This document shows positions 11,558-24,654 of a stretch of DNA of 64,000 bases, piece by piece. The stretch comes from Mariannaea sp. PMI_226 (lineage: Eukaryota; Ascomycota; Sordariomycetes; Hypocreales; Nectriaceae). The stretch is from the NCBI GenBank assembly GCA_024336345.1, contig JANFOG010000003.1:688501-752500 (forward strand), written 5' to 3'. Below the pieces are notes generated by a model. The model was not told the origin of the DNA. It saw nothing but the letters and a program-made list of their open reading frames with translations, and ran no database searches. A program made the translations under genes and the position numbers. How positions within the stretch are numbered: position 1 is the first letter of the stretch; every line of letters begins with the position of its first letter.

Positions 11558-11852
11558 ATGCAGTTCCCTTCCGTCATCTCAGCCTTTCTTCTCACAAATT
11601 TTGTTTTGGCGTAAATGATAGACTATGACCTTCCTCCACATGAATTGTCGTACCCTCCTCAACCCCTTATTGGTTCTGCCACTGGCTCCTTTGGAGATTG
11701 TCCTTCTGATAAGCCTTACTGCCGTGTAAGATATCGAATAGAACATGGTGCTTATTTCTGAGGCAGAAACTGACAATGTCTTGGACCTGCCGGCGGAATG
11801 TGGCTTCACTGGCCCTGATGACAACTGGTACTGGGTGTGTTCGGAATGTTGA
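11558..11852 (+). pseudogene. small cysteine-rich secreted protein, broken by a stop after the signal peptide
   Basis: ATG 11558 opens an 18-residue hydrophobic leader (MQFPSVISAFLLTNFVLA), a plausible secretion signal. It is followed directly by TAA at 11612-11614. The same frame continues with MIDYDLPPHELSYPP and CPSDKPYC to about 11723, where a GTAAGA donor occurs. A second segment from about 11765 reads ECGFTGPDDNWYWVCSEC and ends at TGA 11850-11852. The layout (leader, short proline-rich piece, paired cysteines at the end) is that of small fungal secreted or effector-like proteins. A single C-to-T change in CAA would create the stop. The exon join is uncertain, since no good branch point is visible in the 41-nt candidate intron. 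It could be a true pseudogene, or a gene translated from the ATG directly after the stop. Confidence 0.5.
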
Positions 11853-12817
11853 TTTCTTCATACTTGAACGAACGTGAATGTACTGTGTTGGTGTTTTGAT
11901 TTCACTCGGTTGGCAAGATGCAGTGCCTAAATGCCTACATACCCTTAAAGAATACATACATATTTGACACGCTTAATGCGTTTTAACTAACTCGCACGTT
12001 TACTACGTAGTGGTCAAGTTTTATAAAAAACAACGAGTGTACACATAAACTGAGCAATCCTGCTCCAGTCAAACACGAAAGCCAGCCAGCCAGCCAGCAT
12101 ATCTTCATCCCCGAACTACCAGGAATGCTGGGAGAGTTTTCGTTGCAGCTTGGGTCTGGAGATGGATCAGGCCTCTCATCCCTGAGTTTATTACCCTACC
12201 CACAGTTGTTCCCATTTCCCACATCTCTGATATGATCAATAGTATTCAACCTGTACTTTTTTACCCGGATAGGACCAACGAATTGCTGCCCTCCCTCATA
12301 CTACTACTGTACAGGGTAGGCTGTGAGAATCTCGTGCAATAGCTTAGGCGGCTAATTGGATGGATCTTGACGGGCAGGGAACGGAAGGGTGCCCCCTGCG
12401 CCACCTTCGTAGGAGCGCGGATAAGCATGGATAACATTTGGCGTGGTTGTAAGAAAAGAGATTATTTGCGGTGATAGAAGCTGCTGTTGATGTTGGTGCT
12501 GTTGCTGGCACGCATGGTCAACTTGAAGTCTCAGGTTATTAGCACTTGAGTGGATTCCAAACCGAGGTGGTTCATAGGATCAAAAACAAGAGGAGAGTGC
12601 GCTTTGATTACAATCTGATCTTTATCGATGATTTATATCAGTACGGTGTCGCGTTAGTAAAATTATTATACAACAGTACGTACGTATAATGCGCGTACAT
12701 GGCGTACTCTCGCAATCCCATTACAGATTACAGGCTCTCCATTTCACGCCCTCCACTTCTCTCTCAGACATTCACCCATGAGGGCTACGAGCTGGCCTCG
12801 GAGCCATCAATCCAGTC
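11853..12817. other. intergenic, no gene seen
   Basis: Only a CCAG tetranucleotide repeat (12081-12098) and AT-rich patches are visible. No frame longer than noise has gene-like composition. Confidence 0.5.
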
Positions 12818-12907
12818 GGGCGAATGGTTTAGTGGTATAATACTCCCTTAGCATGATTCGTCTGAACATACTTGGGAGTGGTCCAGGGTTCGATTCCCTG
12901 TTCGTCC
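12818..12907 (+). tRNA. tRNA-Ala (anticodon AGC) with a 19-nt intron
   Basis: Acceptor arm GGGCGAA pairs with TTCGTCC and includes the G3:U70 wobble that is the alanine identity element; the next base is A73. The anticodon stem CTCCC (12843-12847) pairs with GGGAG (12874-12878). The loop holds TT-AGC-A, then an intron at the canonical position after base 37 (12854-12872), then T38. The T arm is CAGGG-TTCGATT-CCCTG. The D arm (GGTTTAGTGGTATAATA) is weak and resembles that of Gly or Glu tRNAs. T runs at about 12941 and 12962 would terminate Pol III. Confidence 0.88.
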
Positions 12908-13798
12908 ATCATCGGTGGTTAAAACCCACTAATTATCCTTCTTTTTGGACTATAGTGTCAATTTTTTTTATTACTCTTGCTTAGGAAGAGAAGTGAATGA
13001 ATGTTAAAGACTGTGCCTCTCAGCTCACCCCTTGGACCATGAGTTAAACCCACACGTCGAGGACTGGCTACAAGCCATACCCGTTATGATTGCATGATCA
13101 ACAGCAATCCCTTGATGGTAGCAAAAACATGAGTATATATACTTGCTTCATAATAATAATCAAAGATATGTTAGTAGCAGAAGGATAGAGACCTTGAAAA
13201 CTCGCAACGAAGTTCGATCCTCATATCTGGTGGGTAATGCCATATAAATCGGAGACGAAACTCAAGCACACCAAGATCTGCCTCCGTTCCACGGAGCAGA
13301 GGTCTCGCCACTCAAGGCTGAGCTGCTTCTGGAAAAGAGCTGAGGATTCTTGTATTGCTTGAAATGAAGTACTAATCGAGTCTGGTGGGTCATGATCGTT
13401 GAGGCGAACACAAGACTCTAGGCGATCAGCTGCATTCCTCTACAGCGTAGGTGATATTAGGAAGCGGGGTCTGACAGCCTAATCTTCCTACACGTCTACC
13501 TCTGGGCCTGACGCAATGGGTGACACAGATCTACACGTGCTTGAAAGTGAGGCGGTTGGGGCTGAGGTACAGCAACAGTAACAACAACTTTGAAATGGCG
13601 GTCTGGAGGCACTGCCTCGCTGAACCTCTAAGGTACATCGCAAGGTCCATAATGTATAACTGTAGAGATGCAATCAAAGCCCTGCACTAGGTTAAGTCCA
13701 TCCCGAATAAAGGTGCAAAACGTCTACATGCAATCTAGGCTAGGCCTCCACCTTATGCGCCGACATTCTCTGTATTCGCTCCATTCAAGCTTCATCTC
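12908..13798. other. intergenic upstream of the 1,029-residue gene
   Basis: No gene seen. It starts with the T-run terminators of the tRNA and then has mixed sequence. It presumably holds the promoter of the gene beginning at 13799; no clear TATA element is visible. Confidence 0.5.
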
Positions 13799-16700
13799 AT
13801 GGCGAACCTCGGCAATGTTACTGCCTCCCTGCTCTCAGCGAAGAACGAGAACACGGTCGCCTTGGTCAACATCAATCTAGACGTCTCATGGTATCGGGGA
13901 ACCCCGCCAGTAGAGTTCCTCCCCGTTGGCTCTGCTTTGGCACCATGGCGAAAGATCGAGGCTGAAGATGGCGAGCTTCACAAAACCGCCTGCAGGCTCG
14001 GCTTCTTATTCAATGAACTCGTCCCGGAAACACCAAACCTCATCCGATGTTACGGTACTCGAGCCTCCCAAATTATGAACAGCCCAGATATCAACCCGCG
14101 GGGAACCTTCGAAGATGGCCCCTTTCGTGATTTTGTCGGGGCCGATGGCACTTGCATATGGGCTGCGGCAACATCCATTCCCGCTTCACTCAGTACATTT
14201 CTCCTGGCTTGTATGCTTGCTCGGGCCTGGGATGCCAAAAAGGCCACAAGCATCTGGGTAGAGCTTGTGCATGAGCGAATTGCCCATGTCGAGGCTCAAC
14301 TCAACATGAAGAAAGTGGTTAATCCCCACACCGAGATAGCCATTCGACAAGACATTAGTCGCGCTGACCTAGCCAAGTGGGATGCGAGCGCTCGAGCCTG
14401 GCTTCGAAGGGCAGACCAGAGCATGGTCCGCTATCACGACCAGTTTCAGCTAATCATGAAGAACGTGAAGACACCTTTTGTTGACCCAGGGTCGACGTTC
14501 GAAAAAGTTACTCGGGGTTGGATACGATCAATGAAGGTTCTGGAAGACTTGTTCCGAAACGTGCCGCAGGAAGTTCCTGATCGAGCAGTCTTGGTGGCCA
14601 TCTCAGCATGGCACCTGTATCCAGACCTGTTGGTCTGCCAAGAAAAGACCACCAAAGTCACACTAGGGGACACACTCTTCCCCCAGGCTGCCATCCTCAC
14701 GCTAGGTCTGGAGCCTCGGGATTCTCGCAGTGACAACCTTTGTCAGTGGTCACTGGCGCTATCTCACTCAAGATACTACGGAGGCCCTATCAAGGTCAGG
14801 AGTGAGGAAGCTTTCCAAAGGGTCAACTTTCAGGATTTGTGGGTGGTGGCTCTTGGTGCACTCTTGAGACAATGGCAAATACCATCATCAGGTCTTGGGA
14901 CTTCCATCATATGGTTCCAGTGCCTTGGAAAAGTGATCAAGACATCGTCCGCCTCCGTAAGCCCTGAAGTCTCATGGCTATTGAAACTTTGCGACGCCGC
15001 TCTCACCATTGACCAGCCCGACTCCGCAGAAAGCGACCCTAAAGTCCAGCTCGTTCAGTTCGGCTGGTGGAAAGCAACTCGTTTGTTAGGTTTGGGTGCT
15101 ACCATAGAGCCACCTTTCTTCGGTCTTTGCAAGCTCAATATCATTCGCGAACTGCAGGGGGATGACGACCTCGAAATCGGCTTTCAGTATATTCGACAAA
15201 TTGCGTCTCAACTAAACCTTCGACCACAAGATGCCATTGCGGTCTACTCACGTCGAATTGACGGTGGCACCCATGTAGAGTGGGCTACTATTCTCCCTGT
15301 CGATCCTTCAGCCGTGGGAGGGTCGACAAATGAACTCGAGGAGAATCTTCCAAAAACCAATGCGAGGTGGTTGTACTATCAGTCTTCAGACAACTTCCTG
15401 AGAACTCATAGTATTTTAGACGAGCGACTAAAGCACATTCAAAGATCAGGTGAACTGTGTACTATTGTTTCCAGGGGTATTCTTGCACAGGCTATTTACC
15501 TCAATCAGCGGAACATCGACGCAATGGTAGGGACCTGGACAGAACCGCCACTTTTGTTTGGGGGACCAGCCGCTCCGGCAAGATTCCGAGCCCTTCCCCT
15601 TGGCACAACAGCTCTAGGAGCAAGCGACTTTCGTTTGTTGATTCGAGAAAGCCTACTTGAGGGCAAGGGCACGAGGGCGTTAGCTAGCTACGGCTTAAAA
15701 CCTGGTCTGGCTTGGCTTAGCAGCGGCCCGGATGTAGATGCCATAGTCCAGCATTTCAAACATCTTCAGGTAAGCCCGAGAGTCACATATAATGTAATTC
15801 AATCAAGGTGTTAACCTACAATCGAAATCTGTAGCCAAAATATGATCCAGGAGAGTCAAGAGCGAAACGGCGCAAAGTCGTCCTGGAGCCCAGCGGTCTC
15901 GACAGCAATACTCATTCAGACCCTCTAGACTCTCCGAGTGGGGATATGGAGCGCTTTCAAAATGTTTACTGCTTTGCTTCGCCTAACTTATTAATCTCTT
16001 TGCGAGCTCTTGAGTTGGTGGCAATTATCTATCGTCAACTTCCAACTACCACCGTGTCGCTGAAAGTGATCGACCAAGAGCTATCGAAAGCCCACTGGAT
16101 TCCAAACCGCCTCAAATCTATACAAACTTCAGGCATTCATGGTTTCAGTCAGGCTGTCTCCATGTCGGTTGAAGAAGAAAGCCTGCACTTGCCGCGGTGC
16201 AATGTTTTTGCCGCCGTTGCGATGTTTGAGTCAGGGTTCTTGAACATCGATACGGAGCAGCTGAGCGAGGTTGTTGCTCTGTGCTCCGAAGATTCCATAT
16301 TCGTCTCTGGCATTCTACTCTCTGACCCCATGACTAACAGCTTAGGGATCAATATGCGTCATCTAGTCGGCAACATTGGACAAGCGGGCATGGTTTTCAT
16401 GGTAGCACCGATGAATCCTCAAATCCGCCCTCCGAATTACGATCCAAGAGTGGTACGACAACATACGTATGACGGTAAATGTACAGATAAGTTCAAAGGA
16501 ACGTCACTCCATTTATCATTTACAAATTGGAAGTTCGCGTTGGACTGGAACAACACAGGAGAAATTGACCAACAGGTATTTCTGATGGAGTCGGTGATCT
16601 CTGTCCAAGACAAGGGACAATGGGTTGCAGATATTGATGTCCTAGAGCTAGAAAGAAGCGAGTTCAAAGTTATACAATTTCAGTGTGACTGTCATCGGGA

Positions 16701-16953
16701 TGCATCCCCTCCCGCTTCAGAAGATATCCTCTCGTTGGAGTCTTGGGAAGAGATATTGGATCCGCCCCCGTCAGTTGGGGTAATTCGGTCTAACAGAAAC
16801 TGGGTCGCTCGTCTTGCTGCAATAACAATTCTAGCTCAGAAAAGTCATGAGAACGCTGTGGTTCTTCTTGGAAACGAACCTATCTGCTGGAGCTGTCTGG
16901 AAGACCTTTACTCAGAGCCTGAGCCTCGCTTACCTTCTTTTATCATTCACTGA
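13799..16953 (+). CDS. large fungal protein of unknown function
   Basis: Exons 13799-15769 and 15835-16953 join in frame across a 65-nt intron with GTAAGC donor and CTGTAG acceptor, giving 1,029 residues. The ATG at 13799 is the first in a frame open throughout exon 1. I recognise no catalytic domain. The protein is rich in Trp, Leu and Ile, has no signal peptide and no clear membrane helix, so it is probably soluble. A basic patch (AKRRKV) just after the exon junction could be a nuclear signal. Near the C-terminus a CWSCLEDLYSEP segment carries a close cysteine pair. Codon use and length argue strongly that it is a real gene. The type (long Trp-rich proteins without named domains, near accessory DNA) is common in sordariomycetes, but I assign no function. 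Confidence 0.85.
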
Positions 16954-19900
16954 GGGTTGATTTCGTAGCAATTAGTCAAAAAGAGTCAGTAGTAAAGACA
17001 GATTTTCTTGCTTCTCTTTTTTTGTACTTTCTCAATAGTTTCTAGTAACCAGCTATCTTGCTCCGACTTGATTATAGCCTTTAATGAACCCAACCCCTCC
17101 TTTCTATATATATACATTTCGAGATGGGCCTTCTGCTTACAAGACCACACCTTAATGAGCCTCTGGACACTTCATCGTATATATAACACTTACTACCATC
17201 CCTTCTATATAACATCTAGCTACTCCAGCTATATATTTTGACACCTTAGTTTTTATCAGTTAATGTGCCAATTCCTTCTTGTATTTACAGCACTGTTGTT
17301 TGTAAATTGCGGAGGTGGCAAGAAACTATCATAAGACAAAAGCATTCAATCAATTAACTGCTCACTTCTATTTGGGTACTTTTAGATAGATTCAGGTTCG
17401 GACTACGAAAGACGGCGAAAAGGATAAAAAGTTCCGCACATCTCCAGCCACTATATCAAACCTGATATCGATTGATAAACCCACAACGGTGAAGTGAACC
17501 CGGCATGTATCTCTTAGCTGAAGACCCAGATCCTGTTGAAGATTTGTAAGTGTCTTTGATCTATTCCCTAGTCCAATAACAACAACTCCGTCTACTTGTT
17601 CGTCCTAGGATATCATAGTGTTAAACGAGTTTTCCATCATCATGAGGCAATTGCAGGGCGTATATCATTCACCCTGAACTGGGGAATGCCACAATCAACT
17701 TCAATCCCATTGCTTCTTTCGTAGCCCGACACCAAGGTCCAGCTTTCCTCTATGGTAACTGTTAGAATATCATAACTCGCTCTTGGTATTTACGACTCAA
17801 ACGCTCTCGCCTCCATTCACATGCTGGTTTCAGTAGACTCAATAATGGCCTGATAGCTGCGGTCCTTAGTCTCGTTTTACTCGGATTTTGTCTTAGATTC
17901 TATTTCAAATAACAATAGTAGAGGCATAGAAATAAGGAATAGGGAGTATCATGGAGACGCTTTCAATCGATTATCAATCAGTACGAGCTATTGACAATGG
18001 TGTAGGTATCCCACCTGTCGTCTTTGAAAAATCCTCGTTTTCTTGTCATCCAATTAATGTTACGAAAGTACCAATTGACATTGCTTGTTGATTACAGCGT
18101 AAGCCTTGTAATCATGCCCGCTCACCATGCGCCGTTGGTCTGGAAATGGGCGGTTGAGGGTAGCATTAGAAAAGCGCCACGTTCCGTCAGCAACGGACCT
18201 GGGTGTGACACACAAAAAATTAAATTACACGCCTTCTCTCCGCGTGTGAAAGTACTATGTGTTTACTAAGAATCCCGAAACCCCCAGGAAGTGGTTTCGA
18301 GACATGTGAGATGCCTAATAAGACTGCATGCTGTGTGACAGGCAAGAACTGCAATGCTGGCAAGTATCACAAGGCGAGTGCCCAGGAGATCGAGTCCCCT
18401 ATTCTTGTGCAGCCCGACGTGTTTTACTAGTTGTTATCATAGTCATCATTGGGTTTTTTATTGTTTCATATCTCTTCACTACGTCTACACCCAAGAAATA
18501 CCTTGTGTTCCCCGTCTGTCATCAGTGTGCCCTGTCGCATGCTCGCATACCCGCCCGTCAACAGGCTCAGCTCCGTCACACGAAGGTGTCTCACTCTTTT
18601 CCTCAAAAAATAAACGAATGCAATGCTCCATTACCATTCTTTCGTAAAAGAAAACATAGTCACGTCACAAATAGGGGTAAGTTGGGACCCAGGCCGGTGA
18701 GGGCAAAAGAAGGAAAAGGGTCAGGAGACATCGATACGACGACCCAAAGACATTCTCCTAGTGGGGAGCACAAGCACCAGTCCAATACCGAACAATATTT
18801 CCTACACGAGACCTCGAGAGCTACTTTGATTATATCTCAAATTCAAACATTGCCACGATGTCTATCATGAGGAGCATTCGAGGTCCGAACAGCAAAGTAC
18901 AACTACTAATATGCACAGATGCAACAAGGGGGCGGCAAAAGGGTCGAATAGGAGTCCAATGACATAGCGCAGGTTCGCAATGAGACCTGCATGAGGGCTA
19001 GTTCGTCAAGACTTGCCATTCGCCATTGCTCCCAAAGCCCTGCCATCATTCACTCCGCCGCGCCGCGCCACGCCCCCCCTTCTTCCCCTCCCCTTTCCCT
19101 TCCCTCGCCCCCTACCTGGAATCAATTGTACTCCCTACCTGGTGCGACCCCCTTCTCAGCCGCAAAGCTCAGCCGGTGAGTCTCGTGGCAGCCCAGATGT
19201 GAATGAAGAAAGAAGGAAAGAGAAAACAAAGCAAAAAAACCTCAGCTACCCACTGAACGGTAAGTATCTCAGTCAAGTGGCGGAAACATGATGCGAACGA
19301 ATGAGGACCAAAGAAGAAACGAAGAAGAAAAAAATGGCCAGCCACCAAAACAGCTTTTGAAATGCGGGAGGCAAAGACGGTAAGCCAATGAAGAATGTCG
19401 GATGAGTGAGACACACAGAAGAAAATACGGTCCCGAATCAGTTTCCCAAGGAAGGCTCTTTCTCCGCAGTACATCTTCATCGCTCTTCACATCCGCCATG
19501 CTTGTACTTGAAATATCAACGCCCATGCTTTTCCCACCCGTGCCGTGCCTGGTTTAGGTATCGAGGGTTGGGGATGGTGAATGACATCCGTGGTCCAATC
19601 GGGGGGAGCCCATAAACGAAAGGACGGCCCAGATATGCAGGGCCAGACCAGCGGGATGTCCAAGCCTGGTTGAGCAATGAGCGTGCACATGGGGATACAT
19701 CCTCCCCTCCCTCCGGGCCAAAAAACACAAGAAGTGAAGATACATTTGAGTGTGTTGGTATCGGAGCGAGAGGAAAGAAGACGGGGGGCGTGCAACAATC
19801 ATCAAAGGAGGCTGGGTGGCTGGCAGAAGAGATTTCTGCATTTTTTATGTAAATGGCCTGCAGCGCTCTGTACGAGACATTCTGCATATGCTGGGACATA

Positions 19901-21183
19901 CATATACATACATAGTTTGATGCATGACAAATAAGCAATGGGTAAACTCCCTGGGTCGATGAGAACCTGGTTGAGCTGACATGATTGATGATTGTGAGCT
20001 GCGAATTTGCATGTAAGCTGCATCATGTCACATCAGTTATGTTTCCGTGATGTCATGGTGAAGAGTGTGCTTAAGAAAACGATTAAGCAAGAGGTTTCAA
20101 ATAATCACAGGGAAAATAACATAATATAATGGTTGATGGGCACTAATGAATTGATATTCCCAGGGTAGTGAATATCATTGTCGTTAGCCGGAAGTGTAGG
20201 GTGAGGAGCATGGATATGGAGTGAATGAATAGCATCAAAGTGATCAAGATTGGGTACTAAAGCCATGTGGTGCCCAAATATAGAATATCTAGATGAGAAC
20301 TGATATTCAGCACCTGAGACGATATTGCCTTCTTGTCTGGCTCACAATTATATGAACTTGCAACTATTCGTAATCATTTTGTCATGCAGCATCTTCTTCT
20401 TCTTCGTCTTGGGTGTATACATCTGTACACAATGCATCTTTCTGCCTCGTCCTCATTCTTGTAGCACAAATGGCATTGTTGTCTCATCCCCTCTCCCCTT
20501 TCCCCTGTATTCTCTCCCTTTGTTACGCAGGTAGTACAGATGCACAGCGTATTGCATTGTGCTCTCAACCACAAGCGCCATGACATGATATCTCCAATAT
20601 CCCCATCTGCCTGCATCTGTACTACCTACCCGTAGATTTCTCCCGAAGCCCTTGTAACATTAAAGTCAGCTCTCCTACCAGATGCCGACCCAGTCGCCAT
20701 TGCCCCGGGTCACATATGCATCGTCATGATATCACTCCTGCAGCAGCAGCTCCATCCAAACTATTGATTTCCTCTCTGTCTTGTTTGCGTACTATTCAGG
20801 CACTCAGAATGTACGGCACGCGTAGTACATACCTTAGACATGCCTAACTACATGATAGTCTGGTTGGTTGCGCCAGTGAGACATGTGGTATCCCTTCTCC
20901 TTCACACGCCTCTCCCGCTTGCCACATTTTTTCTGGTACGCTTCTCGAAAGGCCCACGCACTTCTTTGGGCATTTTCTTCTTGTTCTTTAGGATCGATTT
21001 CCCACTTTTTTCCTCTTTTGCTCTTTTCTTTTCTTTTTACTCTTGGATTATTGTTTATTCTCTCCTTCCATATCCCAAAAACAAAAGCAAACATCTCGCA
21101 GGTTTATCAACGTCTGGCGTGATGAGCTCGACTCTAGAACGCCTTTAGACCACAATGGCCTAGGCGCTAATGAAGTATTACAG

Positions 21184-21216
21184 AGGAGCAGGAGGAGGAG
21201 GAGGAGGGGGAGGGGG
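21184..21216. repeat. AGG/GGA purine microsatellite
   Basis: A purine-only tract of AGG units runs into G5 blocks. The plus strand has several G runs and could form a G-quadruplex. Confidence 0.8.
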
Positions 21217-24100
21217 CGCCAAAGGGCGGGAGACAGGGACGCCTATGCCTCGTCCACTTCGTCCACTTACACAGATGTAGGAGAAGGGCAGAATAGGGTG
21301 TACATACATCTATCAGTAGCTACAGTATAGATGCACCCTCCCACTCATGCTCATGCTTCTTTCAACCCAATTCAATCTCCATATTTCGACGTCTTCAGGC
21401 TCCACCGAAAGCTCGCATTCGTCTCAGCCTTCCATCTACGGTCCAGATCCAGCGGCCACGCTTTGTTTTTTTTTTCTCGCTACCCAGCGTGCGCCAATGC
21501 TAATGCTTTTTTTTTCCACCTAACTTGTTGCGGGGGGGAGGGAATCATAATCAATGTACATCCTCCCGGCCTGTGGTGTGTACTGCCTAATGCACGGAGC
21601 ACGCATGGAGTGATACAGACTGGGCAATGACATGTATTACGCAGTACGGATGCAGTCTATTCGTTCTCCATACCCCCTCACGCTCAGCTGCCCTTGCGCC
21701 TATAGTCAATGTCAGCTTGACAGGGAGCGAGAAGCGGGAAGCTCCCCCCTCGGAAAAGAGAAAATAAATAAATACAAAAATAAATACGGGATACGGATAC
21801 TTCAGCGCAGGCCAAAAACATGTTTACTCGAGTCTATATTGGCGCTAAAACACTATAGCTCATGTAGTAAACTGCTCTGTCTCGGCTTCGCCTACAGGCT
21901 TGTGCCGCTCGCTTCTGTTCTTCATTGCGCGGAATGCTGCCATGACATGGAAAACATTCCACACCCACGTCCAATATGCGTATGGAGTACACATAATACG
22001 TGTATTCTCTCCACTCACGTCTTCACTTAGTCAGGTAGTTAGGTACTTGCACGCGCTCTGGGTGGTCCAGCGCCATCCATCCCCCTGGGTTTACCGAATT
22101 ATCGACTTACTGCATACTACTGTACATAGTCGCATCCCCGATATGTATGCAGTAGGCTCCAGTTGTGTATATATCACCATACATGCTGAATAAGGGCTAT
22201 GTCTGTGACGATCAACAGGAACCCCGGTCAATAACTAACACATCAGAGCCTGGGTAGATCAATACCGTGCGTGCGTACTCTCTTTCAACTGCCGCCCACC
22301 GGTGTGGGCGGCCAGGCTTGCAGTTACATTGTCAATCAACAAAACCCTGGACATACCTACAGCCTACCGCTGGCCGCTTCAAGACCATCCCCCCTGGTCG
22401 CAGATGAACACTTCCAATCTATCCACTCATGTGTTGGTCTCTGTCACTGTTACTATGGGGTAATCTCCAACCCATTGCCTGAGGGAACAAAAATCGCTCG
22501 GGTGGTTGAAGATCCCTGTGAAAAGGATGATACTAAGGGATCTAGATCCCCTTCTCCTTTGTGCTAATTGCCGCTCGGTCAGTTAATAAATGCGCGTAAA
22601 ATGTGTCAAGGGAACCTACTATTTCAGCCTTGGGAAGCCATGGAGAGCAAAGAGCAAAAATGGCCCCCACCCTGTACCATATGGACCCTTGCAAATGCTT
22701 TGCACGCTTGAACCCTTACAATTGCTGTGCACCTCCATTGCTTTCGGTGTGTCCGTACCCTCCACAGGTTGAACCATAAGCCAAAAGAAAGGACCCGAAA
22801 AAAAAAAAAAAAAACACCGCTCATTGAAAGCCTTTTCATCCAGCACTTGAACATGGGTTCGTATTAGTTTATTTGCCCCTAAAATCGTCTTCTCCCGTCC
22901 ACTCTCGGTCCGAACATGATGACGCCGAATCCGGCCCGGATGGCCATTTCGCAACTCGAATGGAGGCGCCCACACCTTGTCCCCCCCTCCATTCCCCTTT
23001 CCCCTTCCCCCACGCCCTACGCAACTTCCAGATGAAGTAACGGATCATCATTTACTCTGTTAGGGGCGCAACGAATGCAAACTCCTCACCTCCCAGGAGA
23101 AGGGATGGTTGGATGGACTGGGGGCCAGGGGGGAGGGATGTAGTGTGTGGGTTCCACATGCCGACGCCCGAGGCTGGTCTTTGGCCTAGTCGCGTAGATC
23201 ACCCGCGAACTTCAAAGGATTCACTTCATCATGTCTTGCTGTCCTCGTGGGACATATCTATACATGGCTAGAAAATTATAAGGCAATTCAAACAAAAATG
23301 AGGGAAAAGCATAAGACATTATGCACATATCATTGTTTCGCTACAACTTCGCCAACCAGATCCACCGCTAACATCCTACCAAAGCAAATCATCCCGACAA
23401 GTTATATCATGTTCAGTTCAGCTGAGCAAATACACGTGGCCGTCCCCCTCTGTGCCAACCCGAAAACAGTCTCAAATCGCCAAATCCACTCGTCAACCAC
23501 TAATTCTCTGATTACTTCTCCGGATGTCTGGCTCCTGCCCCTCACCTGCATCATCCCAGCCATGGCGATGCCCGCTTAGCCGCATCCCAAGGCTACCCTT
23601 GCCGACTTGGTTGCCCAAAGCGTTTCTCCAATTAGCCGCCCTCTTCTCGCTTACAGGTACAATACAGCTCTCACGACTCATGTTCGTGCTCGGGCCTCTC
23701 GTACCGAGAGCCTCAACCCTCCCTCCGCCAAAGGGCCACAAGATCCAACTCCGAATGCCTCCTGGGACCATAACATAGTGTTTAGATTTTGGCGGAGAGA
23801 GCTGTCATAATGCCTGACTTCACTTGTGCTTCTGTACTGTCCTTAGCGTGAGTTCAGAAGTCACTTCTTCAGGCCTGTGCCTCCTGAGAAGTCCTCATTT
23901 GTTGACTGATAAAACCTTACATAGAGTAGGTAAGTGATAGTAAAACAATCCTGACAGTGTCAAAGTCAGAAAATAAAAAACAATATGCGCCCAATGCCCA
24001 TCTACCCATGCCATATCCTAATATCACAATTAATCCTAAACAGATATTCCTTTGGAGCCATCCGAGAGCCTTGCTTGGCTGTTTGCCCACCAGTTCCTAT

Positions 24101-24146
24101 CAATCCTACCCAATCCTGCCTAGTCCTACCCAGTCCCATCCAATCC
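24101..24146. repeat. degenerate 10-bp tandem repeat (CAATCCTACC-like)
   Basis: About four and a half units are visible: CAATCCTACC, CAATCCTGCC, TAGTCCTACC, CAGTCCCATC, CAATCC. It lies about 500 bp downstream of the zinc-finger gene stop. Confidence 0.8.
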
Positions 24147-24654
24147 AATGTTGTCATTGAAACCCTTTCCCGTGTCCTTGGGGACGAAACCAGTCCTTCT
24201 TGTGCAGATACGCTTCCAATTCGGAGTTTCCCTTTACCAAAACCAATTGATATGTCCCAGCCCACAAAAATAATAAAATACCAATGAAGAAAAGAAAGGC
24301 CAAAAAAGAGGAGAAAAGAGAAGGAAGAAATAGAGGAAAGAAAATAACAAAAAGAAGGAAAAAATGCCTCGTAAGGACCTGTGCCGAGTACGTTCAACCA
24401 ATTTCCCAAGACGCCAATTATCCAAAAATCCCCATTTGCCCAGTTCTGCCATTTCCTTTTAACATTCGTTGTTGCTTGTGATGAGTGGTAAGGCTGAGTT
24501 GTTCCTCGCTGGGGTTTCCCTTCGGTCGCATAATTGTGGCTCTCAAGCCTCACGCCTTTCCCTCTTCTCCCTAGCTGAAACCCGGGCTTTCAAATGGTAT
24601 GGACGGTACAAGGTCCCCCTCCATCCTTGAAAGCTCGAAAGAAAACCTCGTTCT

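Larger units (their letters stand above)
16954..24654. other. 7.7-kb region without a supportable gene, between two convergent genes
   Basis: It lies between the 3' ends of the 1,029-residue gene and the zinc-finger gene. AT-rich tracts occur at about 17090-17240 (TATATA-rich). From about 17,250 to 18,300 short gene-like scraps appear, with nothing identifiable. From about 18,990 to 24,500 the DNA is C/T- or G/A-rich, with AGG repeats (21184-21216), a 17-base A run (22798-22814) and a degenerate 10-mer array (24101-24146). Open frames reach 180 residues but are low in complexity. Long untranslated regions or noncoding RNA are possible. Confidence 0.5.

Noticed and set aside
18328..18870. 180-codon open frame with a hydrophobic stretch
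   Set aside because: It has no true ATG start, no family resemblance and changes composition sharply along its length; likely chance.
24002..24553. 183-codon minus-strand frame downstream of the zinc-finger gene
   Set aside because: It runs through the 10-mer repeat and A-rich tract and has biased Phe/Ser content; most likely 3' flank of the zinc-finger gene.
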